The translations under genes were made by a program, and so were the position numbers. Below the pieces are notes generated by a model. The model was not told the origin of the DNA. It did no database searches and saw only the letters and a list, made by a program, of their open reading frames with translations. Below, piece by piece: positions 1 to 10,800 of a stretch of 64,000 nucleotides of DNA. Source of the stretch: Saccharomycodes ludwigii. Its lineage: Eukaryota; Ascomycota; Saccharomycetes; Saccharomycodales; Saccharomycodaceae. The stretch is from NCBI RefSeq assembly GCF_020623625.1, contig NC_060205.1, positions 48,501 to 112,500 on the forward strand, given 5' to 3'. Each line of letters begins with the position of its first letter. Positions within the stretch are counted from its first letter, which is position 1.

Positions 1-677
1 TAAAGTCAATCAAGATATATTGGATGAAAGATAATTACATACATACCCATGTATATGAGTTTAGTGTTGTAACCTCTTGCAATATTAAAGAATTGAAAGA
101 AAAGTTAGTTAGCAGAGTTCCATTAGACAACAAGCTAGCACCTCATTTACTTTTATGGGCTAATATCGATCATTGTTTTTCCAATGTATTTTTTGATGAT
201 AATTTTGTTGAGGAAATTTCGCCTGAAATGGTTGTATTGGCAAGGGTTTTGCCAGAAGAAGTTGAATTGATCAGGCTGTTGGAGGAATCTGTCGAGGAAG
301 AATCACAAGATTTAAGCGTTTCAAATTATAAAAAACACGGGAAATTAGTGATTGTTGTTCAATATTTCAAAGATTTAAGTAAAACACATGGTATTTCGTT
401 TTTGTTTAGAATATTACCAGAGGAAAGCTTATTTTCTATGAAAAACAGGTTGCATGCCTGTTTTGGGTTGGGTCAAAAAGAATTTATGAGAATAAAATTA
501 GGTATAATCATGCATAGAGATAACAAGCTAATTGATTTAAGTGATAAACCAGATGATGAGATAGATCAAATTACGCCTTATGATATCATGGAACCATTTG
601 ATTATATTTGTTTGGATCATCCTGATCGTTCGAGACAGCAGTCTACATTTGATAGACCAATTATGATTAAGAATTAA
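1..677 (+). CDS. UBP15: UBP15 C-terminal part (ubiquitin-specific protease), cut by window start
   Basis: The reading frame is open from base 3, so the gene begins upstream and only about the last 225 residues are here. The first internal Met is at base 24 and is not the start. The visible part resembles the C-terminal ubiquitin-like (USP7 C2) region of Ubp15/USP7 deubiquitinases, including an acidic stretch, 'LFRILPEESL' and the ending 'CLDHPDRSR' typical of yeast Ubp15. The catalytic Cys and His boxes lie outside the window. Identity is supported by order: in S. cerevisiae UBP15 (YMR304W) sits next to SCW10-FKS3-GAS1, and here CAB4 and CWC22 from the sister block lie between. It converges with CAB4 across a 29-nt A tract (721-749). 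The family removes ubiquitin from substrates and affects cell-cycle entry and peroxisome export; that role is family knowledge. Confidence 0.88.
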   Translation, partial: KSIKIYWMKDNYIHTHVYEFSVVTSCNIKELKEKLVSRVPLDNKLAPHLLLWANIDHCFSNVFFDDNFVEEISPEMVVLARVLPEEVELIRLLEESVEEESQDLSVSNYKKHGKLVIVVQYFKDLSKTHGISFLFRILPEESLFSMKNRLHACFGLGQKEFMRIKLGIIMHRDNKLIDLSDKPDDEIDQITPYDIMEPFDYICLDHPDRSRQQSTFDRPIMIKN

Positions 678-720
678 TATTGTATGGTTAAATATTGTTA
701 TTATAATTTTTATATATCAG

Positions 721-752
<32 letters not shown>

Positions 753-784
753 ATTACTATGTATATTTTGAATAATTGTATTTA

Positions 785-1687
785 TTATTTGGGATGTAAT
801 ATTTTGTTGCAGTGATCTTGCTTTAGTTGTTCTAATTCGCGCAAGTGTGTACTGCTAACTTTTTCTTTCCAACCATCTTCTTCTCTGCCACCCAATACGT
901 TAACGACAAATATTTTTAAAGGACACAATCCATGCGCTTGCCTTGTGTTGTTAACTGTTTCACCCCCCTTGACTGTTTCTCTACTTACCACTAAAGCTTC
1001 AATATCCGGTGCTGTACCTGTTGGACCACAGACATCCTTTATACGAACAAGTTCGATTTTTAGACCTGGTTTTATTAAGTTCAAAAAATTCTTTACATTG
1101 GATTCTCTAACTTCGATTGGCTGAAGAAATTCTTTGTACTTTTTATTCACCAATAATTTATCATGTGTTATACCTATTATAAGCTTTTTGCTTGTCAAAA
1201 ATGCAGCAACACTAAGTAGAATTTTATGGCCATCGTGTATATGGTCAAATGTGCCCCCCAAAGCACTAACTTTGTAAAAATTTTCAGTATATTTTGGTTC
1301 ATCTTTTGAGAAGGTTTCTATTTGTTCAGTACCAGAAAATGAATAAAATTCCACCCTGAGAAACTTTTCCTTAAAAGAATGCTCTAAATCCTTTGGAATA
1401 AAAACACAATCCCAAGTTTGAGTTGTGTAAAAATCTTTTGGTTTATTGAACAAAACATCAACTTTGATTTCAAAATTACCAGAGCTAAGTAATATTTCAC
1501 GAGCTTTACTATATATAAGACCTAAAATGTCATCCAAATGCATTGCGTCGGTAATCCGAGGCAATACGGCGATAGTTAAATAATTAACGTTGGCAAATTG
1601 AAAACAATTTTCATAAAGTTTTGGAAAAAAGGATGATTTTAGATCTGTTGTGTTAACAGTATTGACAAACAGTAATACCCTAGGCAT
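785..1687 (-). CDS. CAB4: Phosphopantetheine adenylyltransferase (coenzyme A synthesis)
   Basis: A 300-residue protein, close to the S. cerevisiae Cab4 length of 305. It transfers AMP from ATP to 4'-phosphopantetheine to give dephospho-CoA, the fourth dedicated step of CoA synthesis. The nucleotidyltransferase core starts at residue 144 with GGTFDHIHDGH (HxGH-type motif at 151-154), and the C-terminal SSTHLR (278-283) matches the ISSTxxR-type loop that binds ATP phosphates. The N-terminal 140 residues are the less conserved fungal extension. The start is the only reasonable in-frame Met and is followed by a hydrophobic strand. It is divergent from CWC22, sharing a 418-bp promoter region; the same pair is adjacent in S. 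cerevisiae (YGR277C-YGR278W). Confidence 0.93.
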   Translation of the reverse strand: MPRVLLFVNTVNTTDLKSSFFPKLYENCFQFANVNYLTIAVLPRITDAMHLDDILGLIYSKAREILLSSGNFEIKVDVLFNKPKDFYTTQTWDCVFIPKDLEHSFKEKFLRVEFYSFSGTEQIETFSKDEPKYTENFYKVSALGGTFDHIHDGHKILLSVAAFLTSKKLIIGITHDKLLVNKKYKEFLQPIEVRESNVKNFLNLIKPGLKIELVRIKDVCGPTGTAPDIEALVVSRETVKGGETVNNTRQAHGLCPLKIFVVNVLGGREEDGWKEKVSSTHLRELEQLKQDHCNKILHPK

Positions 1688-2105
1688 TAGAAAGTGTGTT
1701 TAATTGCTTTTATTTTAGATTATTTATTAATTAATATATCAGAGAATAATTATATGTATAATTCAAAATAAGATAATATTAATATATGTAAATATTATTA
1801 ATAATAATAAAATTATGAGTAATAAATATGTATAAAAATATTGATGATCAAAATTCAATAAACCGTGAACCTATATTGTCCGAAAGGATATTTTTAGGAA
1901 AAAATAAAGTTCGGTATTTTTAAGTAATATCGGATTAAAAAAAAAAGGTTTTACTAATTATTAACCAGCATTAATACAAATCGATTTGGTATACATTTTA
2001 AAATAAATTCCTTAAACGCTATACACACATATATATATATATATAGAAACAAACAAAATAACAAAATCAATATTTAAGGAAAAAAAAAAAAGTGACAACA
2101 GAGGA
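1688..2105. promoter_or_regulatory. Divergent CAB4/CWC22 intergenic promoter region
   Basis: 418 bp between divergent start codons, strongly AT-rich. It holds a (TA)n run near 2029-2045, an A12 run just before the CWC22 start and several TCGG/TCCG triplets around 1877-1936 that could bind zinc-cluster regulators. An ACCAGC hexamer (Swi5/Ace2-like) lies near 1965. No gene or RNA was recognised. Confidence 0.5.
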
Positions 2106-3737
2106 ATGCCGTTAAAATCAAGGGATGAACAGAAAGTAAACTGGAAGGAATTGTCTGACTATATTAAAGACAATATTTCATCACTCGCTACCTCAGATAC
2201 AAAAATAGAATCACCCTTACCTTATTTGAAGTTATTTAAAGTTAATATAGTACGAGGAAAACATCTGGTTTGTAATTACCTCATAACTTATATGAAACAA
2301 CAAAGTTCATTTGGATATCAAAACTTATTGGACTTGATTTGTTACATCAATACTTTAATCGAAGAACTTGGTGCATCAATAGCTACCGGCATTTTAAAAG
2401 AATTTTATGATAATTTAAAAAATAAAGATACAAGTACCTCAACTGATATATTTTTAAGGTATATATGTGCTTTGGTTAGATTAAAAATAATGGACGAAGT
2501 CATTTTATTAGAAATTATTCAAGAGTTCTTAGCGGAAAATAACTATTACTTTGTTTCAAAAGTATTACTATTATGTGGGGATCATATTTTCGATTCAAAT
2601 AAGAGTATCCACGACCTTCTAATAAATAAATTGAATTCCATTTTAAATGAAAATATAGATACAAAGACGAATGAACTAATCATTTCTTTGCTAGACGAGG
2701 CAAAGGTGGATTACAAACATTTACGATTGCAAAAATACGAATGGAAATATTCGATGACCCAACATGTAATAACTCTAGACACTTTAACTTCTTTTAAGTT
2801 TTTAACAGAATTTCAATATGATGAAAATTTTGATCAACTAGAACTGGATTACCAAAAACTGTATCGAGAGAAAATAATACCCTTTTTTGAACAAATAGAT
2901 CCTGACATTAACGAAAAAAAGAATGATGAGAATACTACTTTAATCAAAGTTACTGATATGAGTAACACTGAGACCATTGAGTTTAAAAAGAAAATATATT
3001 TAATAATAAAAGGATCCTTGTCTGGTGACGAAGCTGCACACAAACTACTTAAATTAAGGCTTCCAGATTTTCAAAAACCTTTAGCTGTAGATGTTATTAT
3101 AAAATCTTCATCGCAGGAAACGACATATTCCAAGTTTTACGGCATACTCGCGGAAAAGCTATGCAATACTCATAGTTCATGGCAGAAAGCTTTTAAAGAG
3201 ATATTTATTGAGAATTACAATAATTGTAACGATTATGAACCTAATCAACTAAGAAATATTGGTAAATTTTGGGGTCATTTGCTAGCCACGGATTATGTTG
3301 GTTTTGAGGTTTTCCAGTGCATACATATGAATCAGGAGGAAACGACCCCCGCTGGAAGAGTTTATATCAAGTTTATATTCCAAGAACTAGTGGCAGACTT
3401 GGGCGTTAAGGAGTTAAAAGAAATGTTGGAAGAACCTTACATTCAACCTTACATAAGTAATATGTTTCCTAAAGACGATACGGATCCTGAAAAAATTAGA
3501 TTTTCTATTAATTATTTTACTGCCATTAAATTAGGGATTCTTACTGAACCAATGAGAGAAAAATTATTAAAATTGGAACAAAACAAAAAAGAAATTGAGG
3601 GTGGTTTTGATCATAAAAATGAATTTGTTGAAGCTAATAGAGAAAGAAGGAGAAGAGGAAGAAGAAGGAGATCTTTATCACCAGAAAGGAGAATATCGGC
3701 AAACAAACACTCGTCAAGATATTCAGGCCATCCCTAA
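2106..3737 (+). CDS. CWC22: Pre-mRNA splicing factor Cwc22
   Basis: A 543-residue protein against 577 in S. cerevisiae. Cwc22 is a spliceosome component needed for Prp2-driven activation before the first transesterification. The N-terminal half (about residues 10-240) looks like the helical MIF4G domain. An MA3 domain follows at about 290-400, starting near FKKKIYLIIKGSLSG. The segment NMFPKDDTDPEKIRFSINYF with the following GILTEPMREKL is characteristic of Cwc22. The tail (about 515-543) is Arg-rich with an RRRSLSPERR stretch, a short RS-like segment. The start is the first Met after an A-rich leader. Position beside CAB4 matches YGR278W. Confidence 0.93.
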   Translation: MPLKSRDEQKVNWKELSDYIKDNISSLATSDTKIESPLPYLKLFKVNIVRGKHLVCNYLITYMKQQSSFGYQNLLDLICYINTLIEELGASIATGILKEFYDNLKNKDTSTSTDIFLRYICALVRLKIMDEVILLEIIQEFLAENNYYFVSKVLLLCGDHIFDSNKSIHDLLINKLNSILNENIDTKTNELIISLLDEAKVDYKHLRLQKYEWKYSMTQHVITLDTLTSFKFLTEFQYDENFDQLELDYQKLYREKIIPFFEQIDPDINEKKNDENTTLIKVTDMSNTETIEFKKKIYLIIKGSLSGDEAAHKLLKLRLPDFQKPLAVDVIIKSSSQETTYSKFYGILAEKLCNTHSSWQKAFKEIFIENYNNCNDYEPNQLRNIGKFWGHLLATDYVGFEVFQCIHMNQEETTPAGRVYIKFIFQELVADLGVKELKEMLEEPYIQPYISNMFPKDDTDPEKIRFSINYFTAIKLGILTEPMREKLLKLEQNKKEIEGGFDHKNEFVEANRERRRRGRRRRSLSPERRISANKHSSRYSGHP

Positions 3738-3887
3738 CGTGATATAAGGAATTGCAAATTGTATTTAGTTATATATATAAAATACGCCATATCTTAGTAT
3801 GTAGACTGTGTAATAACAAAAAAAAATATAAATTTATTGTACTTTTTACCGGAAGACGGCTCAGAATTTATTATTAATATTTGAAAC

Positions 3888-3924
<37 letters not shown>

Positions 3925-4472
3925 TAGAAATGAATTTGGAGGCGTATTACGTAGATGTTTCATGTTCAATTTACCAGTTTTTTTTTAACAATTAAAAGTT
4001 TAATTTTTAAGGTAAAATTAACTCTATGGTTTATTTAAAATAATGGGCATTCTTCCAAATTCCTTGAAGAACCGTACTTGATACAACAGAATAGGATTAT
4101 ATTTCTATTATTTATTTAAATTAAATAAAAAAGAAAAAAACAATCCTATTATTTAATTTCTTGTAAATGACAAGAATTACATTAGACAACGGTTGTAAAA
4201 TAAAAAAAAATATTCAAGTGTCAGACACTTTGCCATATAAAAAGGATGGTGATAGGAATAAAATAAAATAGAAAAAAAAAAATAAATAAATATTATTATT
4301 CAGGATAAATCTGACAACAATTACAATAATAATAATAATAATAATAATATATATATATTTATATATATATATATATAAAAGGTATCATATAGATATTAAA
4401 ATATAACGTAATAAAAATAATCCTCTATTTTTATTATTGCTTTGAACTAAAACAGCATGTAATAATAATAAT

Positions 4473-4503
<31 letters not shown>

Positions 4504-4558
4504 TCAAAAGCAAATAAAAAAAAAAAAACCTTTTTCCCCTAATTTTAGCTAATATTTT
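3738..4558. other. Convergent intergenic region CWC22/SCW
   Basis: 821 bp between two 3' ends, with no protein gene visible. It contains a T30 tract (3890-3919), a perfect 7+1+7 inverted repeat AAGTGTC-A-GACACTT at 4216-4230 closely followed by a TATA-like ATATAAAAAGG, AAT and AT microsatellites at 4328-4378, and an A-rich tract at 4480-4503. The TATA-like box after the inverted repeat could start a noncoding transcript, but nothing proves one. Confidence 0.45.
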
Positions 4559-5389
4559 TTAACTGGATAAAATACCAAAGTATTTTTCAACACCCCAAGC
4601 ACCATCAGCCTTCCAATAATCATTGAAAGCAGTGAAAAGGATTGTGTCATCACCACAGGTATCCAAAATGGAGCTAATGGCAGCTTCTTGGTTAGACTTG
4701 GATGGAACAGCCTTACCATAAGTTTGACCTTCTGATGGCCAACCAGATTCAGTAATGGTAACCTTCTTGGCACCATTACAAGCACCCCAAACTCTTTCAA
4801 TTTGGTTCATCAACCATGGACCAGCATCTTCAGCGGCAGTGTTATAGTCGAAATAGGCGTGAGCATTAACAGCCATATAATCAGAATATTCACACAAACC
4901 TGGATTGTTTAGAACAGCAGTAAAAGTTTCAACAGAAACAACTGGACCAGTGTAACCAGCAGAAGTCAAAGCAGATCTACCAGTGGAAATATATTCACCA
5001 ACTTGTTCAACAGTAGCTTCATTGCCGTTAACCAATTCGTTACCAATAGAGACAGTGTAAACATCATCCCAAGAACCATAAGTTTCAATAGCAGAACTAA
5101 TGGTTTCAACACCGCCAGAGATATCATCAACGTAGTAAATTCCTAAGAACAACTTTTGGCCAGAAGCCTTGGCTTGCAAAACATTTTCGACTTGGCTACA
5201 ATCAACGCCATATAATCTGATCATTGGATAATCAGTCAGTTGAGCTACATCAGATGCGACTTCAGAAGTGCTCTTACAAGTACCATCAGCATTGTATGGA
5301 GAGTAAGTGATACCCAATGGAGTACTGGAACCAGCTAAAGCAGTGGAAGCTAAAACAGCGGAAGTTAATAAAACAGCGGAGAATTTCAT
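4559..5389 (-). CDS. SCW10: GH17 cell-wall glucanase/transglucosylase, SCW4/SCW10 type
   Basis: A secreted 276-residue glycoside hydrolase family 17 protein acting on beta-1,3-glucan in the wall. Residues 1-19 form a signal peptide ending in A-L-A. The GH17 barrel runs from about residue 25 to the end. The likely acid/base is Glu118 in SIGNELVNG and the nucleophile is Glu214 in ITESGWPSEG. The sequence is much closer to Scw4/Scw10 than to Bgl2 (for example RLYGVDCSQVENVL). S. cerevisiae Scw4 and Scw10 have about 385 residues because a Ser/Thr-rich Kex2-processed segment precedes the barrel; here the signal peptide joins the barrel directly. Order (next to FKS3 as in YMR305C, next to CAB4-CWC22 as in YGR279C) makes it the single counterpart of both paralogues, so the symbol is a convenience. 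Confidence 0.9.
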   Translation of the reverse strand: MKFSAVLLTSAVLASTALAGSSTPLGITYSPYNADGTCKSTSEVASDVAQLTDYPMIRLYGVDCSQVENVLQAKASGQKLFLGIYYVDDISGGVETISSAIETYGSWDDVYTVSIGNELVNGNEATVEQVGEYISTGRSALTSAGYTGPVVSVETFTAVLNNPGLCEYSDYMAVNAHAYFDYNTAAEDAGPWLMNQIERVWGACNGAKKVTITESGWPSEGQTYGKAVPSKSNQEAAISSILDTCGDDTILFTAFNDYWKADGAWGVEKYFGILSS

Positions 5390-5760
5390 TTTTTATTTTT
5401 TTTTTCTAAATTGAGTATTTAACGAGTGGATTTAAGAGTAAATTATTTTAAATTAAAAAAAAATTAGAAAGAGCGAATGGAAGTTAGTTTGGTCTTGGTT
5501 TTTTTTTTTTTTTTTTTTAATCAAGAGTAACTGGTTTCAATAAAAAAAGATTCAAGAAGATGAAAAATGGAGATATTGGAAGGGAAAATGACTTTAATAA
5601 TTATGTGAATATGAATAGACAAGGTCCGCTCAAATGATTATATATATATATATATATGTATATAGGAGCAAATTTTATTAAAAAAAAAAAAAATAAAAAA
5701 TTAAAAAAATAATTAATCTTTGAGATTTAAAAGATTAATAAAAAAAAAAAAAGAAAAAAA

Positions 5761-5838
5761 AAACAAACAAATAAACAAACAAACAAACAAACAAACAAAC
5801 AAACAAACAACAAACAAACAAATAAACAAACAAACAAA
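5761..5838. repeat. (CAAA)n microsatellite
   Basis: About 19 copies of the tetranucleotide CAAA/AAAC, interrupted by a few TAAA and CAA units, lie 370-450 bp upstream of the SCW start. Confidence 0.9.
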
Positions 5839-6451
5839 TGATTAAATTAATTAATGAATATAAAAAAGAAAAGTTAAAAAAGCTACTAAAATGCAAACAA
5901 AGAGCAATGAAGTGAATTTCTCATTAGATATAAATTGAAATAATTTCTTTATACGAGTTTTATTTATGCTCTATAAGTTGTATTATATTTTAATGATAAT
6001 CAAGAGCTCAGGGAAATAGATTAATTAAAGATAATTACTATTATTCCCAATTGCTGCTATTGTGCGTAGAACATATCATATAGAATACATATTTTCCATT
6101 CATTTTACCCACATTAATAAATATCCGGCTTGTGATCCACGACAACAAACAGGGAAAACATCGTACAACCATCATTATTTATGTTTACATAACTTGTGCT
6201 TTTTAATACAGACATAATAAAAATTAATACGTATTAAAATAATATACAATTACTGAGCTAGTTAATTTTTTTTTTTTTTTTTTTTTTTCATTCATCCTAA
6301 AGAAAAATAATAATTTGTGAAATAGCAAATTTGACTTCCCTAATAAGCGCGGTAGTAAGATTGAGTGAACTTAGAAACTAACGTGCTATTCAATCACGGT
6401 TAAAAAAAAAACAGATAGAAATGTTAGAGACACAGGAAGCCAAAAAGAATA

Positions 6452-6533
6452 AAATAGGCGGTATTTTCAACACGGACATTCTATATAGGGTCGGACTAGT
6501 TGTATAACAACAAATATAAAAAGCACGTGCAGT
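6452..6533 (+). repeat. Left arm of 82-bp imperfect inverted repeat
   Basis: Begins AAATAGGCGGTATTTT, passes through GGACATTCTATAT and ends GCACGTGCAGT. Aligned by eye with the reverse complement of 7391-7471, about 70 of 82 positions agree, with one gap. Weaker similarity (ACAGGAA..CAAA) extends about 20 bp outward. It contains an E-box CACGTG, a TATA-like AAATATAAAA and CGG triplets. Relative to SCW it lies about 1.06-1.14 kb upstream. Confidence 0.85.
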
Positions 6534-7390
6534 ATAGATAACCTTTTTTACCGAGAAGCCAACTAAAAAAATAAAAAAAATTGAACATTTGTTTTTTACT
6601 ACAACCTTTTCAAAGATAATGCTGACTTACTTCTTCAAACTTTTTTATTTGTATTAAAAGTTTACATTTTCTCTTGTTGGTGTAACTATTATTAACTACC
6701 CAATAATTGATAACATTCTTTGCAATAAAAGAAAGCTACATTATTAGTACTGATGCAACCGATTATTCAAGCGACTTTATTATTTATTAAAAGCGACATA
6801 TTACTCACAAAGCAGTGAATAAACATGTTAGAAAAAAAATAAAAACAACTATGATTTGTGCTTTGAGAGCACTTAATGAAGAATATCTTATTTTTTTTTG
6901 GGGAGGGGGCACAGAAAACGCCTATAATGAAGCCGTTATACACAGTGACTTTCATTCATACTTTATTCAAACTATCCAACTTTTAGATGCAAATAAATTA
7001 GAAGTACAACATTTGCGGATTATCTAAGTTCAGTTGCGCTTTCCAAAGTAGATTTACAAACAATTTCGAACTTAAATTAGGGGGTGGAAAAAAAAAAACA
7101 ACAATTAATAACAGTGATTACAATAGATGCAAACCTTTGGTAGTTTTTGAAGGCGACAACCTTATAAGGTTCATGTATTTTGCTATGAAACGTTTGTCTC
7201 TATAAATTGTGCCTATATTTATTTTACTTATTATGCACTCGTTAACTTTGTTGATAGAGTTTCACCTTTGTCTCCTAATACTTCTAAATATCCTTAATCA
7301 AGGTACATAAAATTTGAGATATGAAGTGTGTGTTATTTCTAATTCAAAGGGACATTCTACACGGTAAATTGGTGTACTGTAGTAATTTAA

Positions 7391-7471
7391 AGTGCACGTG
7401 ATTTTATATTTGCCGTTTTACAACTGGCCCGATCACATATAGAATGTCCGCGTGGAAAATACCGCCTATTT
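7391..7471 (-). repeat. Right arm of 82-bp imperfect inverted repeat
   Basis: Reverse complement of the copy at 6452-6533. Its E-box reads GCACGTGAT on the plus strand, so on the minus strand it matches the Cbf1 consensus RTCACRTG. It lies about 380-460 bp upstream of FKS3. Each arm has the same orientation relative to the gene it faces. The 857-bp segment between the arms has no convincing gene. Confidence 0.85.
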
Positions 7472-7850
7472 CCCCAATCCCCGCATCCTTTGTTCCCTGT
7501 ATCTGAAAACCACATATTTTCTTGATCATAAAAAAATATTAAAAAAAATATTAAAAAAAAAAAAAAAAAAAAATTAATAAGTGGGAGGAAAAGATTGTTA
7601 TTGACGCCCTTAACGTTATAGGTGTGCGATAAAAGTTTATTTTTGTGACATATGCCTTTTGGTGGCTTTTAATAGTAACACTAAGATGGGCGGCTAAAAT
7701 TAACAGCTATTATATATGTATTCCATAAACTTTACAGAATTTTTTTTTTTTTTTTTCTTTTTTTTCTTTTTACTAAAGTTCTTCTTAAACATATCATTAA
7801 TGCAGAATTATCAATAAGAAAAAAAAAAAGGAAAAAGTAACAGAATAAAG

Positions 7851-10800
7851 ATGCGATCAGATTTGAATGAACCAAGCTCTGCTTCTGTGTCAGCGGCTTC
7901 TTCTTCTTTATCTATGTTGAGTACTGAGTTTCCAGCATGGTGTAAAGATGATAAAATACCGGTTTCACTTGAAAAGTTGTCTGCTATTTTTGATGATTTA
8001 ACCAATAAGTTTGGTTTTCAAAAAAGTAATAGAGACAATATGTTCCACCATTTATTAGCACAATTAGATTCAAGAGCTAGCAGAACCACGGCAAATATGG
8101 CATTAGTATCTTTACATTCTTCATATATAGGAGGAAATAATGCAAATTATAAAAAATGGTTTTTTGCCTGCCAGTTGGACTTGGATGAAGAAATTGGATT
8201 CAATAATATTACACTTCATGGAAAATCAAATCAAAGGAATAAAGCTTTAGCCAAAAAAAGGGGCGTTAATATCAAAGAACAAATGGAAATATTGGAACAA
8301 AAAGAACAAGAGTTCTTGAATAATAACCATACACAAATATTTATTCCCGATATTTCAAGAACAAATGGTAATTCGATATTTAACAACGTTTCTAATAATT
8401 CTTTGGCAAATAATAAAAACGGAAACGGTATTGACACAATTACCAATGATGTTTTTGAGCTCGATGAAGAAAATTGTAAAAAAAATAAAAAAAAAAGAAA
8501 AAAGGGGAAATATGGGAAATTGAAATATCAAAACTTGGATTATAAATGGACATTGAGAATGAAGCAATTAACTTCAGAAGAGATGGCTAGACAACTAGCC
8601 TTATATCTTTTATGTTGGGGTGAAGCAAACCAAGTGAGGTTTACTCCAGAATGTTTGTGCTTTATATTTAAATGTGCCTTGGATTATGATTTTCATAATT
8701 TATCTCCAGATGAAAACAAAAAACTTATGGATAACCCAATGGAAGAGTTTGACTATTTGGATAATGTTATTACGCCTATTTACAATTTTTTGAGGGACCA
8801 AGTTTACGAAAAGGTTGGTGATAAGTACAATAAAAGGGAAAGGGACCACAAAGATATTATTGGTTATGATGACGCAAATCAATTGTTTTGGTATCCGGAG
8901 GGAATTGAAAGAATCGTTTTGCATAACGGAGATAGATTGGTTGACAAACCTCTACACGAAAGATATTTGTATTTAAGGGATGTTAACTGGTCCAAGGTAT
9001 TCTACAAGACCTATAGAGAAAAAAGAACTTGGTTGCACTGTGCCACTAATTTCAACCGTATTTGGATTATTCATTTCAGCACTTTTTGGTTTTTCACTTC
9101 GTTCAATACTCCTACACTCTATACGAAAAACTATATCCAGTTATTAAACAATCCTCCTACACCTCAGGCTAGGTTCTCAGTTGTAGCGTTTTCTGGTACC
9201 ATTGCCTGCATGGTGCAAATTTTTGCTACCATGGCCGAATGGACCTTTGTTCCTAGGGAATGGCCGGGTGCGCAACACTTATTGAAAAGAATGCTGGGAC
9301 TACTTTTCTGCTTCTTAATTAATTTTGTTCCCTCTATATACACTTTGGGAATGTTTGATTTGGACGTCCATTCACAATCTGCGTATATTATTTCAATTGG
9401 ACAGCTTGTGATCGCAATGATTACCATTGTATTTTTTTCTATAAGACCTTTAGGTGGATTGTTTACCTCTTATTTAAATAAAGGGAAAACAAGAAGAAGA
9501 TACATATCATCTCAAACTTTTACAGCTTCATTTGCGAGATTAACTGGTAGAAGCAAATGGTTTTCCCATGGACTATGGGTTTCTGTTTTTTTTTGCAAGT
9601 TTATCGAATCCTACTTTTTTTTGACGTTGTCGTTGAGAGATCCAATAAGAGTTTTATCAATATTAGACATGAGTAGGTGCAAAGGGGATAAATATTTAAA
9701 TACGCTACTTTGTAAACTGCAGCCTAAAATTACGCTTTTCATCATGCTAATAGCTGACTTGGTGCTTTTTTTTTAGACACCTATTTATGGTATATTGTTT
9801 GTAATTGTGTTTTTTCTATCATACTATCGATTTCGCTAGGCACTTCGATATTGACCCCTTGGAAAAACATATATTCCAGATTGCCCAAAAGGATATACTC
9901 AAAGATATTGGCCACTTCGGAAATGGATGTTCAATATAAACCGAAACTATTAATATCACAGGTATGGAATGCTGTTGTAATTTCCATGTATCGAGAACAC
10001 TTGTTGAGTATTGATCATGTCAGGAGATTACTTTACCAACAGGTGGATTCTGTGATGCCGGGGAAAAAAACTTTGAAATCACCCACTTTTTTTGTGGCAG
10101 AAGATGATTCAACGTTTAAGTCGACCGAATACTTCCAAGAGAATTCCGAAGCACAAAGAAGAGTCTCTTTCTTTGCTCAATCTCTATCAACTCCGATCAC
10201 TGAGCCGATCCCTGTTGAATGCATGCCGAGTTTCACTGTATTAATCCCTCACTATTCAGAAAAAATTGTTCTTAGTTTAAGAGAGATTATTAAGGAAGAA
10301 AATGCCAACACGAAAATCACTTTGCTAGAATATTTGAAACAGTTATATCCGCATGAATGGGAGTGTTTTGTAAGAGATACTAAGCTATTGGCCTTTGAAA
10401 GTGGTTACATATCTTCAGACAAAGCCAAAAGGGGAAATCTTGATCAAGAAGAAAAAGAAGACGATAGCCATGCGAACAACAGTCCAAATCTAACGAACAA
10501 CGATAATGACTACGACTTTATTCAAAATAGAATCAATGATTTGCCATTTTACAGCGTCGGCTTTAATTCTTCTAATGCTGAGTTTACATTGAGAACGCGT
10601 ATATGGGCTTCTTTGAGGACCCAAACTCTTTACAGGACCATTTCTGGCTTTATGAATTATGCTAAAGCCATAAAGTTGTTATATAGGATAGAAAACCCGT
10701 CAATGGTCCAAGTTTATGGGGAAGATCAGGAAGGACTAGATTTAGAATTGGAAGGCATGGCAAATAGAAAGTTTAAAATGGTTGTTTCCATGCAACGTTT

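Larger units (their letters stand above)
5390..7850. other. Large divergent intergenic region SCW/FKS3
   Basis: 2,461 bp separate two divergent starts, the longest gap in the window. It holds a (CAAA)n array at 5761-5838, A/T homopolymers, an (AT)n run near 5640-5657, and the paired 82-bp inverted repeat described separately. Short open frames (for example 6815-7027) have low-complexity or unrecognisable products and no homology that I can see, so I do not call them genes. Shortly before FKS3 there is a T-rich/A-rich leader (7741-7848). Confidence 0.5.

Noticed and set aside
6177-6187. Perfect 11-bp match ATTTATGTTTA to the S. cerevisiae origin (ACS) consensus, also at 32374-32384
   Set aside because: In DNA this AT-rich, roughly twenty such matches are expected by chance in 64 kb on both strands, and origin motifs differ between yeast genera.
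6815-7027. 70-codon frame inside the inverted-repeat segment, possible transposase remnant
   Set aside because: No recognisable motif, and an overlapping opposite-strand frame is just as long. Not enough to call a mobile-element protein.
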